A DNA stretch of 7,185 bases from Burkholderiaceae bacterium (GTDB lineage: Bacteria > Pseudomonadota > Gammaproteobacteria > Burkholderiales > Burkholderiaceae_C): contig JALRFN010000081.1 of NCBI GenBank assembly GCA_023268425.1, forward strand, positions 1 to 7,185, written 5' to 3'. Every line of letters starts with the position of its first letter. The first letter of the stretch is position 1. This document shows, in pieces, positions 1 through 5,510 of this stretch. Position numbers and translations under genes: made by a program. The notes beneath the pieces are model-generated. The model had not been told where the DNA came from. It saw nothing but the letters and a program-made list of their open reading frames with translations, and searched no databases.

Positions 1-638
1 ATGAGGCCATTGCCCAAGAGACTGGCGCCAGCGTGGCTGATGTGATTGTGTTGGGCGGCAGCGTGGGCATTGAGCAAGCCGCACAAGCTGCAGGGGTGAA
101 TGTCCAAGTGCCCTTTGCACCGGGTCGCGGTGACGCCAGCGCGCAGCAAACCGATGCCGAGTCCTTCGAGGTCTTGGAGCCTGTGGCTGACGGTTTTCGC
201 AACTGGCAAAAACAACACTACGCCGTTCAGCCCGAGGAGCTCTTGCTCGACCGTGCCCAGCTGCTTGGCTTGACGGCCTTGGAGATGACGGTCTTAGTGG
301 GTGGCTTGCGGGTTTTGGGTGCCAACCACGGCGGCAGCGCGCACGGCGTGTTCACCGATCGAGTGGGCGTGTTGAGCAACGACTTTTTCGCGCACTTGAC
401 CGACATGGCCTATCGCTGGGAACCCACGGGCCGCAACAGCTATGCCATCGTTGACCGGGCCTCGGGTCAAACCCGTTGGACCGCCACCCGCGTGGACTTG
501 GTGTTTGGCTCGAACTCGGTGCTGCGCGCTTACGCCGAGTGGTATGCGCAAGACGACAACCGCGAGCGCTTTGTGCACGACTTCGTGGCGGCATGGGTCA
601 AGGTCATGAACGCCGATCGCTTCGACTTGTTGCGCTGA
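1..638 (+). CDS. katG: Catalase-peroxidase KatG, C-terminal part (5' end outside window)
   Basis: Bifunctional haem catalase-peroxidase, which destroys hydrogen peroxide in the cytoplasm. Only the last 211 residues are here. The frame is open from base 3 (bases 1-2 belong to the preceding codon), so the gene starts upstream of the window. The visible part is the C-terminal peroxidase-like domain, which in this family has lost haem and supports folding of the catalytic N-terminal domain. KatG hallmarks that can be read are VPFAPGRGDA, LEPVADGFRNW, LVGGLRVLGAN, GVFTDRVGVLSNDFF, DLVFGSNSVLRA and the ending FVAAWVKVMNADRFDL. The haem ligand and the Trp-Tyr-Met adduct lie in the missing half and cannot be checked. 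The stop is followed by a GC-rich hairpin, so katG probably ends its transcript there. A GTG at 33 could be mistaken for a start but lies inside the conserved domain. Confidence 0.97.
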   Translation, partial: EAIAQETGASVADVIVLGGSVGIEQAAQAAGVNVQVPFAPGRGDASAQQTDAESFEVLEPVADGFRNWQKQHYAVQPEELLLDRAQLLGLTALEMTVLVGGLRVLGANHGGSAHGVFTDRVGVLSNDFFAHLTDMAYRWEPTGRNSYAIVDRASGQTRWTATRVDLVFGSNSVLRAYAEWYAQDDNRERFVHDFVAAWVKVMNADRFDLLR

Positions 639-664
639 TCGACGAGCGAGGCCTCACCCCATGA

Positions 665-696
665 GCGGGCACCGTTGCAGCGACGGCGGTGCCCGC
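665..696 (+). terminator. GC-rich hairpin after katG, possible terminator without U-tract
   Basis: GCGGGCACCG (665-674) and CGGTGCCCGC (687-696) are perfect inverted repeats of 10 bp. Two G-T wobbles and one more G-C pair extend the stem to 13 bp around a 6-nt loop. It starts 27 bases after the katG stop. No run of T follows, so it is not a canonical intrinsic terminator. It may still stop transcription, protect the mRNA 3' end, or act with Rho. Confidence 0.55.
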
Positions 697-745
697 GCCA
701 TGCTGGTCGGCCATGCCCACCTGGGAGGTGCTTGCACGCTGCCTT

Positions 746-767
746 GGTTATGATTTATCGCATGACC
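746..767 (+). promoter_or_regulatory. Zur-like operator and -10-like element overlapping the start of the zinc operon
   Basis: A short A+T-rich island in otherwise GC-rich DNA. The 13-mer GTTATGATTTATC at 747-759 agrees at 10 of 13 positions with the core GTTATAATATAAC of the gammaproteobacterial Zur box. Arms GGTTATG (746-752) and CATGACC (761-767) form an imperfect inverted repeat, 6 of 7 complementary. TATGAT at 749-754 differs by one base from a sigma-70 -10 box. No convincing -35 was found at normal spacing. Zinc-dependent repression of the downstream genes would fit, but this is inference from one weak match. Confidence 0.35.
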
Positions 768-1181
768 TTGGCCCGACGCGCCCACACCACAGCCACCCGC
801 TTGGGGGTGGGGGCGTTGGCGCTCATCTTGGTCTTGATGCACAGCCTGAGCCTGTTGCACGCTTGGCAGCACGGCCCGGAACAGGTGGCTGCGGTGAAGC
901 CCTTTGCCGCGCCCCTGAGCTTGGTCCCGGGTCTTGACCAAGCCGACCACGTCCACGGTGGGCACGACCATGCCGCGCACCACGACGCCTGGGGGCACCC
1001 TCCGGGCGATGTGAGTTGTCAAGTGTGGCTGGCCTTGGGCCATGGCTCAGACCACGTGGCCGCCCAGTTTGATTGGCCGGCGCCCGAGCCCGGCGAAGCG
1101 CCCAATGGGCCTGCATGGCTTGCCTCTGATGCGTCGGCGTCGGCTTGGGCTTGGGCGCGTGCGCCCCCACATTTCCTCTGA
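750..1181 (+). CDS. Small membrane-anchored His-rich protein, DUF2946-like, first gene of zinc operon
   Basis: A predicted 143-residue protein with a basic N-terminus, one hydrophobic segment at about residues 18-38 (signal anchor or uncleaved signal), and a periplasmic part carrying a dense His/Asp cluster at residues 64-83 (seven His) plus Cys90, His98 and His102. The C-terminus ends in WARAPPHFL, which resembles the Arg-Ala-Pro-Pro ending of the small proteobacterial DUF2946 proteins often found near metal genes. That assignment is from memory of the family and is moderate at best. The likely role is periplasmic divalent metal binding, most likely zinc given the neighbours. The start is uncertain: ATG 750 and ATG 762 are both in frame and neither has a Shine-Dalgarno at usual distance (GGAGG at 724-728 is too far). 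If the -10-like element at 749-754 is real, the mRNA would start near 761 and be close to leaderless from ATG 762. A gap of 121 bp separates it from the next gene. Confidence 0.7.
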   Translation: MIYRMTLARRAHTTATRLGVGALALILVLMHSLSLLHAWQHGPEQVAAVKPFAAPLSLVPGLDQADHVHGGHDHAAHHDAWGHPPGDVSCQVWLALGHGSDHVAAQFDWPAPEPGEAPNGPAWLASDASASAWAWARAPPHFL

Positions 1182-1264
1182 ATCTGGGCGTCGAGCGATG
1201 CCGATTGGATCGCCGTTCAGCGCTCGTCCAGCCTTGGGCGCTGCGCGGATGGACCGAGTAGACG

Positions 1265-1282
1265 CCTGCGCGATGGCGCAGG
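1265..1282 (+). other. Hairpin just upstream of the DUF2796 ribosome binding site
   Basis: CCTGCGC (1265-1271), loop GATG, GCGCAGG (1276-1282) form a perfect 7-bp stem that ends 6 nt before the AGGAGG Shine-Dalgarno. CCTGC (1265-1269) can also pair with GCAGG at 1287-1291, which covers part of the Shine-Dalgarno, so two exclusive folds are possible. It may be only a processing or stability hairpin, or chance in GC-rich DNA. The rest of the 1182-1302 gap shows nothing I can name. Confidence 0.3.
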
Positions 1283-1288
1283 GCATGC

Positions 1289-1294
1289 AGGAGG
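1289..1294 (+). promoter_or_regulatory. Shine-Dalgarno deciding the start of the DUF2796 gene
   Basis: AGGAGG lies 8 nt before ATG 1303. It fixes the start there although the reading frame is open upstream to 1042. A signal peptide beginning right at this ATG supports the choice. Confidence 0.85.
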
Positions 1295-1302
1295 AAACCA
1301 CG

Positions 1303-1917
1303 ATGTGGATGAAGACGATGCCGCGGCGCTTGTTGTGCGCCAGCGGCTTGATGGTGCTGGGCCTGAGCCCAGTGGGGGCGGCCGAGCGACACGAGCACGG
1401 CCATGCCGATGTGGAAATGGTGCTGGAGGCTCAGACCCTGCACATGCATTGGCGTGTGCCGACCGAGTCCTTCATGGGCTTTGGGCATGCGCCGGTGACT
1501 GAGCAGGAGCAAGCGACTTGGCGGCGCAGCGCACATGACTTGCGAGATGCCGCCCAGTGGATCAAGCCCGAGGCCCAAGCGCAGTGCCGGGTGACGCAGG
1601 TGGCCCTTGACCTGCCCTACGCGCAGCGGCGCACCGAGGCCGATGGGTCGCACGGCCAAGGAGCGGGACACGACCACGACAAGGGCCATGACCACGACAA
1701 AGGCCACGACCACGACAAAGGCCATGGCTCGGAGGTGCACAGCGACATCGAATGGTCAATCGTTTGGACCTGTGCGCAAGCGGCCCGGCTGAGCGCAGTC
1801 GATTTTGATGTGTTCAAGCGTTGGCCGCGTTTGCATGTGATTCACGTGCAAATGGTGGGCCCCGAGGGCCAAAGCAGCGCCACCGTGACGCCTGAGCAGC
1901 GTCGCATGCGTTGGTGA
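1303..1917 (+). CDS. DUF2796 family periplasmic zinc-binding protein (ZrgA-like)
   Basis: A 204-residue exported protein. Residues 1-27 are a signal peptide (basic MPRR, hydrophobic core, likely cleavage near VGAA/ER). The mature N-terminus begins RHEHGHADVEM, and the stretch up to about residue 62 (ESFMGFGHAP) follows the DUF2796 pattern of an N-terminal HEHG motif and a downstream GFEH-like motif. The C-terminus (FKRWPRLHVIHVQ, then VTPEQRRMRW) also matches the family. Between the two halves is a His/Asp linker, residues 117-146, with three GHDHDK repeats. Cys95 and Cys157 could form a disulfide. The Vibrio cholerae relative ZrgA is a zinc-regulated periplasmic zinc binder, so zinc capture or buffering in the periplasm is the likely role. 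A good Shine-Dalgarno precedes the start, and the ABC ATPase gene follows after 4 bp, so they are co-transcribed. Metal identity is inferred. Confidence 0.88.
   Translation: MWMKTMPRRLLCASGLMVLGLSPVGAAERHEHGHADVEMVLEAQTLHMHWRVPTESFMGFGHAPVTEQEQATWRRSAHDLRDAAQWIKPEAQAQCRVTQVALDLPYAQRRTEADGSHGQGAGHDHDKGHDHDKGHDHDKGHGSEVHSDIEWSIVWTCAQAARLSAVDFDVFKRWPRLHVIHVQMVGPEGQSSATVTPEQRRMRW
1666..1719 (+). repeat. Three tandem 18-bp repeats coding (GHDHDK)x3
   Basis: Units at 1666-1683, 1684-1701 and 1702-1719 each code for Gly-His-Asp-His-Asp-Lys in the DUF2796 linker (residues 122-139). They differ only at third codon positions (GGA/GGC, CAC/CAT, AAG/AAA), so the peptide is kept while the DNA has drifted. 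Such His/Asp runs bind zinc or nickel, and copy number may vary between strains. Confidence 0.95.
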
Positions 1918-1921
1918 TGGC

Positions 1922-2620
1922 ATGAACGAAGTCCTGCGCATGGAAGGGGTGCGGCACGCGTGGTCGACCGCTGGGCCGGCCTTGTGTGTGCCGCATTGGC
2001 GGCTGCCCTTGGGCCAAAGCATTTGGCTCAGTGGGCCCAGTGGCACGGGCAAGAGCACGCTCTTGCAATTGATCGCTGGGGTGTTGGTGCCGCAGCAAGG
2101 CCAAGTCTGGGTGGCCGGCGCCGCCTTGCATGACAGCACGGCGCGTCAACGCGACGCGCTGCGCAAGCGGCACGTGGGCTGGATCGCCCAGCAGTTCAAT
2201 TTGCTGCCCTACCTCAGTGCGCAGGACAACGCCTGGCTGCCAGCGCGCTTGGGCGCCGGCCATTCCCATGACCCGGTCCAACTTCAACAGCGCTGGGCGC
2301 AGTTGACACAGGCCTTTGACATGGACGCCGACACGCTGGCGCGCCCCGCGCGCACGCTGTCGGTCGGGCAGCAACAGCGGGTCGCGGCGATGCGCGCCTT
2401 GCTGACCCAGCCTGAGCTGATCTTGGCGGATGAGCCCACTTCAGCCTTGGACGGCGCCAATGCCCAAGCCTTAATGCGCACGCTGAGTGAGCAAGCGCAG
2501 GCCTTGGGCAGCACGGTGATCGTGGCCAGCCACGAGGATTGGGTGGGCGCTTACTTGGCCCAACGCGCCGTGATTCGGCGCGATGCTGAGGGCAACAGCA
2601 TCTTGGAGGTGAGCCCATGA
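1922..2620 (+). CDS. ABC transporter ATP-binding protein, LolD/MacB type
   Basis: A 232-residue cytoplasmic ATPase that would power the permease encoded next. Motifs in order: Walker A GPSGTGKST (38-46), Q-loop in IAQQFNLLP (about 88-96), signature LSVGQQQR (146-153), Walker B LILADEPTSALD (166-177) including the D-loop, and the switch histidine in VASHE (His204). Length and motif style fit the LolD/FtsE/MacB subfamily, which pairs with four-helix FtsX-like permeases. The signature has Val in place of the usual first Gly of LSGGQ. A His-rich patch GHSHD (113-117) sits in the helical domain. The gene starts 4 bp after the DUF2796 stop with only a weak ribosome binding site, and its stop overlaps the permease start (ATGA at 2617-2620), which points to translational coupling. 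LolD for lipoprotein sorting is unlikely because LolC/LolE partners and lipoprotein context are absent. Confidence 0.92.
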   Translation: MNEVLRMEGVRHAWSTAGPALCVPHWRLPLGQSIWLSGPSGTGKSTLLQLIAGVLVPQQGQVWVAGAALHDSTARQRDALRKRHVGWIAQQFNLLPYLSAQDNAWLPARLGAGHSHDPVQLQQRWAQLTQAFDMDADTLARPARTLSVGQQQRVAAMRALLTQPELILADEPTSALDGANAQALMRTLSEQAQALGSTVIVASHEDWVGAYLAQRAVIRRDAEGNSILEVSP

Positions 2621-3858
2621 TTTGGTGGCGATTGGCGGCGGCCAGCGCGTGGTCGAGGCGCTGGCCCATGGCCTTGGTGGTGGCGGGCTTGGCGCTGGCC
2701 TGTGCCTTGGTGTGGTCGATGGCGCAGTTGCGCCAGGACGCGAGAGACAGCTTTTCCTCGGCCATTTCCGGCGTGGATTTGATCGTCGGCGCGCAAGGTG
2801 GCGAGAGCGACTTGTTGCTCTACACCGTGTTTCATCGCGGGCGGGCAAGCAAAAACATACCGACCGAAAGCTTGGCGGCGGTGCGCGCCTTGCCCCAAGT
2901 GGCTTGGGCGCTGCCCATCCAGATGGGCGACACCTACGCGGGCCACCCCGTGGTGGCCACCGAGCGGGCTTGGTTTGAGCGCGTGCGCTTGGCCGGCCAG
3001 CCCATGCGCATGGCCAGTGGTCGGGCTTTCGAGAACGACCGTGAGGTGGTCTTGGGCGCCTGGGTGGCTGAACAACAAGGCTTGCGCCTGGGCGCGCGCG
3101 TGGCTTTGACGCATGGCGAACACCGAGGTGCACTGGCCCAAGTGCACGATGACCACCTGTTCGAGGTGGTGGGCGTTTTGGCGCCCACGGGCACGCCGGT
3201 GGACAACACCTTGGTCGTGAGCACGGGCGCCTTTCAATTGCTGCATGAGTCGCCCGCTTTGGGTTTGTCGGCGTCCAGCGCGCTCTATGTGCCCAAGCAG
3301 GCGCCCAGTTACACGGCCTTGCTGGTCGGCTTGGAGCGCCGCAGTGCGGTGTTCTCGGCGCGCCGTGACATCGAAGGCCTGAGCGGCTTGAACTTGATGG
3401 CGCTCATGCCCGGCGTGGTCTTGAGTGAGCTTTGGCGCTCCATGGCCGTGGTGGATGGGGCTTTGCGGGCCATGGCTTGGTTGGTGGTCTTGGCCACGGC
3501 TTTGAGTCTGAGCGCGACCTTGATGATGTCTCTGGAGGCCAGGCGTCGCGAAATGGCGGTGCTGCGCGCCGTGGGCGCGTCGCCTTGGGGCATCGCGGGC
3601 TTGTTGGTGTTGGAGGCGATGGCCGTGTTCGCCTTGGCCTTGTTGTTGGGCGCCTTGTTGACGCTGCTGGGCTCATGGGCCTTGGCCGATGTGCTGCGCA
3701 ACTTGGCCGGCATTCAAGTGCAATGGCGCTGGCCGACGACAGAAACTTGGCTGAGCTTGTTGGCGCTGGGGGGCATGGCTTTGCTCAGTTCCGGTGTGCC
3801 CGCTTGGCGCGCGTTGCGCTTGTCTTTGAGCGACGGCCTGAACCCGCCGCACGCATGA
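2617..3858 (+). CDS. ABC permease, MacB/FtsX family with large periplasmic domain
   Basis: A 413-residue inner-membrane protein with the layout of mechanotransmission ABC permeases: one helix near the N-terminus (about 17-37), a periplasmic MacB-like domain (about 40-280), then three helices (about 283-305, 325-352 and 377-397). Between helices 2 and 3 is EARRREMAVLRAVGAS (307-322), the cytoplasmic segment typical of FtsX-domain proteins that contacts the ATPase. The ending GVPAWRALRLSLSDGL is also family-typical. The start is supported by GGAGG 7 nt upstream and by the overlap with the ATPase gene. Proteins of this class usually move the periplasmic domain rather than open a transmembrane path for a small ion. 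It may therefore drive metal loading, unloading or assembly in the periplasm rather than import, although related zrg genes have been linked to zinc acquisition. Confidence 0.92.
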   Translation: MIWWRLAAASAWSRRWPMALVVAGLALACALVWSMAQLRQDARDSFSSAISGVDLIVGAQGGESDLLLYTVFHRGRASKNIPTESLAAVRALPQVAWALPIQMGDTYAGHPVVATERAWFERVRLAGQPMRMASGRAFENDREVVLGAWVAEQQGLRLGARVALTHGEHRGALAQVHDDHLFEVVGVLAPTGTPVDNTLVVSTGAFQLLHESPALGLSASSALYVPKQAPSYTALLVGLERRSAVFSARRDIEGLSGLNLMALMPGVVLSELWRSMAVVDGALRAMAWLVVLATALSLSATLMMSLEARRREMAVLRAVGASPWGIAGLLVLEAMAVFALALLLGALLTLLGSWALADVLRNLAGIQVQWRWPTTETWLSLLALGGMALLSSGVPAWRALRLSLSDGLNPPHA

Positions 3859-3878
3859 ACAAAGGAGGTGATGCATGA
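3855..3878 (+). other. Seven-codon mini-ORF bridging permease and DUF3299 genes
   Basis: ATG 3855 overlaps the permease stop (ATGA), reads Met-Asn-Lys-Gly-Gly-Asp-Ala, and ends at TGA 3876-3878, which overlaps the DUF3299 start (ATGA). It contains the strong Shine-Dalgarno of the next gene. It could let ribosomes pass by stop-start reinitiation, or be coincidence. There is no evidence that the peptide itself has a function. Confidence 0.25.
3861..3872 (+). promoter_or_regulatory. Exceptionally strong Shine-Dalgarno for the DUF3299 gene
   Basis: AAAGGAGGTGAT is a 12-base perfect complement of the usual 16S rRNA 3' end. Its GGAGG core ends 6 nt before ATG 3875. It is much stronger than the site of the ABC ATPase gene in the same operon and suggests high output or independence from upstream translation. 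Confidence 0.9.
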
Positions 3879-4402
3879 ACCGACGACAAAGTTTGACCCT
3901 CGCGCTGGCGCTGTGGGGGAGTTCGCTGAAGCTCAAGGCCGAGCCGGCCTATCAAGACATCACCTGGGATCAGTTGGTGCCCAAGGGCTGGTCACCCAGC
4001 AAGTCTTTGCAACTGTTGGGGCAAAAGGTCATGCCCTTTGGTGACGCGTCGCCGGCGGCGCAGTCTTACTTGAAAAAGCTGCGCGAGGAGTGGGACCGCG
4101 CACCAGCGAACGTGGCTTGGAACGACCAAGCCGTGCGCATTCCCGGCTTTGTTGTGCCCTTGGACGTCAACGCCCAAAGTCTGCAAGAGTTTTTGCTGGT
4201 GCCGTATTTCGGCGCGTGCATCCACACGCCGCCGCCGCCAGCCAATCAAATCATCCACGTGAGCTTGGCCGAGCCCACCGCTTTGGATTCCATGGCCACG
4301 GTGTGGGCCATGGGGCGGCTCAAAACCGAGCACAACCGCTACGGCGAGACTGTGGCGGGCTATCAACTGCGGCAAGCGCGGGTCGAGCCTTACACCGATT
4401 GA
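3875..4402 (+). CDS. DUF3299 family exported protein, last gene of zinc operon
   Basis: A 175-residue protein with a short N-terminal signal peptide (MNRRQS, hydrophobic 7-19, likely cleavage near KA/EP at 22), so probably periplasmic. The C-terminal domain (about 80-175) carries the DUF3299 hallmark FLLVPYFGACIHTPPPPANQ (106-125) after VRIPGFVVPLD (87-97). Cys115, His117 and His128 are candidate metal ligands in this conserved patch. DUF3299 has no defined biochemical function, but genes of this family recur beside ZrgA-like proteins and LolD/FtsX ABC pairs, so a role as periplasmic partner of the permease is inferred. Start choice is fixed by the very strong Shine-Dalgarno. The gene ends 7 bp from the convergent fbpC stop, with no hairpin between them. 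Confidence 0.88.
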   Translation: MNRRQSLTLALALWGSSLKLKAEPAYQDITWDQLVPKGWSPSKSLQLLGQKVMPFGDASPAAQSYLKKLREEWDRAPANVAWNDQAVRIPGFVVPLDVNAQSLQEFLLVPYFGACIHTPPPPANQIIHVSLAEPTALDSMATVWAMGRLKTEHNRYGETVAGYQLRQARVEPYTD

Positions 4403-4409
4403 GGGCGGC

Positions 4410-5462
4410 TCAGGCGGCTTGGGCGCTGTTGGCCGCGGGCAGCACCGTCATCGGCGCTTCGCGCAAGCGCAGGCCCACGGCTTGGCCCAGCGCGTGGCTG
4501 CTGTTGAGCGGCGCATGGGCGATCAAGCTTTGGCCATCGCTCAGGCGCAGCGTCAGCACTTGATGGTGGCCGCGAAAGACCTGCTGCACCAACTCGGCTC
4601 GGTGAGGTGATTGCGCGTCAATCAGCACATCGTCGGCGCGCAACAAGACTTGGCAGGCTTGGCCCACTGGGTGCTCGTCGGGCGTTTGAACCTCGCCCAA
4701 GGCCGTGCTGACCCGCCCCTGGCCCAAGCCGCTCGCTTGCAGCCAGGCGCTGCGGCCGGTGAACTCAGCCACAAAAACGCTGCGGGGTCGTTGGTAGAGC
4801 GTGCGCGGTTCATCCCATTGCAGCAAGCGCCCACCGGCCATGACGCCAACGCGGTCGCCCAGCGCAAAGGCTTCGTCGAGGTCGTGTGTGACGATCAGCA
4901 CCGTCGTACCAGCGGCTTTGAGCAAGTCGCGCAACTCGATGCTCAAGGATTCGCGCAGGCTGCGGTCGAGGTTGGAAAACGGCTCGTCCATCAACAGCAG
5001 TTCGGGCTGCGGCGCCAATGCGCGCGCCAAGGCCACGCGTTGTTGTTGGCCGCCCGAGAGTTGGTGCGGCATGCGTTGGGCGAAGTCCTCCAACTGCACC
5101 TGCGTCAAGACCTCTTGCACGCGCGCCCGTCGGGCCGAGGCGGACCAGTGGTTCAAACCAAAGCCCACGTTGTTGGCCACGCTCAGGTGGGGGAACAAGG
5201 CGTAGTCTTGAAACACCATGCCCAACCCCCGTTGACCTGGGGGCATGTGGTGTGCTGGTCCACTCAACAGAGTGTCGTGCAGCACAATGCGCCCTTGCGC
5301 GACCGACTCCAAGCCCGCGATGGCGCGGATCAACGTGGTTTTGCCACAGCCCGATGGGCCCATGAGAACACCAATATCCCCACGATTCAATGTGAAGCTG
5401 ACCGCGTCAACGATCAAGGCCGAGCCCAGTCGCACGCTGACCTGTTCCAGGGTGAGTTGCAT
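4410..5462 (-). CDS. fbpC: Iron(III) ABC transporter ATP-binding protein FbpC
   Basis: A cytoplasmic ATPase that energises ferric iron import together with the FbpB permease. It has 350 residues from the chosen ATG (5462). Motifs in that numbering: Walker A GPSGCGKTT (35-43), Q-loop in MVFQDYALFPH (82-92), signature LSGGQQQR (135-142), Walker B LLLMDEPFSNLD (155-166), and the switch histidine in VTHDLDEAF (His193). A C-terminal beta-rich region of about 110 residues, starting after EFTGRSAWL, fits the regulatory domain of this subfamily. Its length and the paired divergent FbpB permease favour iron over sulfate or polyamine, but specificity is inferred. The start is uncertain: an ATG at 5495 adds 11 residues (MVDMPSLQSSA), but homologues usually begin at the M-x-L-x-L-x-x-V-S motif, and TACAAT and TTGACA sequences lie in the extra stretch. 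Neither start has a clear Shine-Dalgarno. Confidence 0.88.
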   Translation of the reverse strand: MQLTLEQVSVRLGSALIVDAVSFTLNRGDIGVLMGPSGCGKTTLIRAIAGLESVAQGRIVLHDTLLSGPAHHMPPGQRGLGMVFQDYALFPHLSVANNVGFGLNHWSASARRARVQEVLTQVQLEDFAQRMPHQLSGGQQQRVALARALAPQPELLLMDEPFSNLDRSLRESLSIELRDLLKAAGTTVLIVTHDLDEAFALGDRVGVMAGGRLLQWDEPRTLYQRPRSVFVAEFTGRSAWLQASGLGQGRVSTALGEVQTPDEHPVGQACQVLLRADDVLIDAQSPHRAELVQQVFRGHHQVLTLRLSDGQSLIAHAPLNSSHALGQAVGLRLREAPMTVLPAANSAQAA

Positions 5463-5510
5463 GGCGCTGGATTGTAGAGACGGCATGTCAACCATGCAGG
5501 GGCAGGCGGC
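5463..5510. promoter_or_regulatory. Short divergent control region between fbpC and fbpB
   Basis: Only 48 bp (15 bp if fbpC starts at 5495) must hold the signals for both directions. On the minus strand TTGACA (5491-5486) and TACAAT (5476-5471) are good hexamers but only 9 bp apart, too close for one normal sigma-70 promoter. On the plus strand AGGGG (5498-5502) lies 8 nt before the fbpB ATG as a modest ribosome binding site. I see no Fur-box-like 19-mer. Confidence 0.35.

Noticed and set aside
661..753. A 30-codon ORF (MSGHRCSDGG...) whose TGA overlaps ATG 750
   Set aside because: It consists largely of the post-katG hairpin and has only a weak upstream GAGG. The overlap with ATG 750 is probably chance, though it could be coupling if start 750 is right.
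1042..1302. N-terminal extension of the DUF2796 frame back to ATG 1042
   Set aside because: It overlaps the preceding gene, is Arg/Pro-rich without family similarity, and would bury the signal peptide. AGGAGG before 1303 decides the start.
823..1740. Minus-strand open frame of 305 codons across the His-rich genes
   Set aside because: The Val-rich stretch is the complement of the His/Asp repeat. The plus strand has signal peptides, a ribosome binding site and family motifs.
4611..5477. Plus-strand open frame of 288 codons opposite fbpC
   Set aside because: FbpC on the minus strand has all ABC motifs in order. The plus-strand translation has none.
5471..5491. TTGACA and TACAAT on the minus strand as an fbpC promoter
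   Set aside because: The hexamers are only 9 bp apart, too close for one sigma-70 promoter. Noted as sequence only.
5463..5510. Fur box for the iron transporter genes
   Set aside because: No 19-mer resembling GATAATGATAATCATTATC or its hexamer repeats is present.
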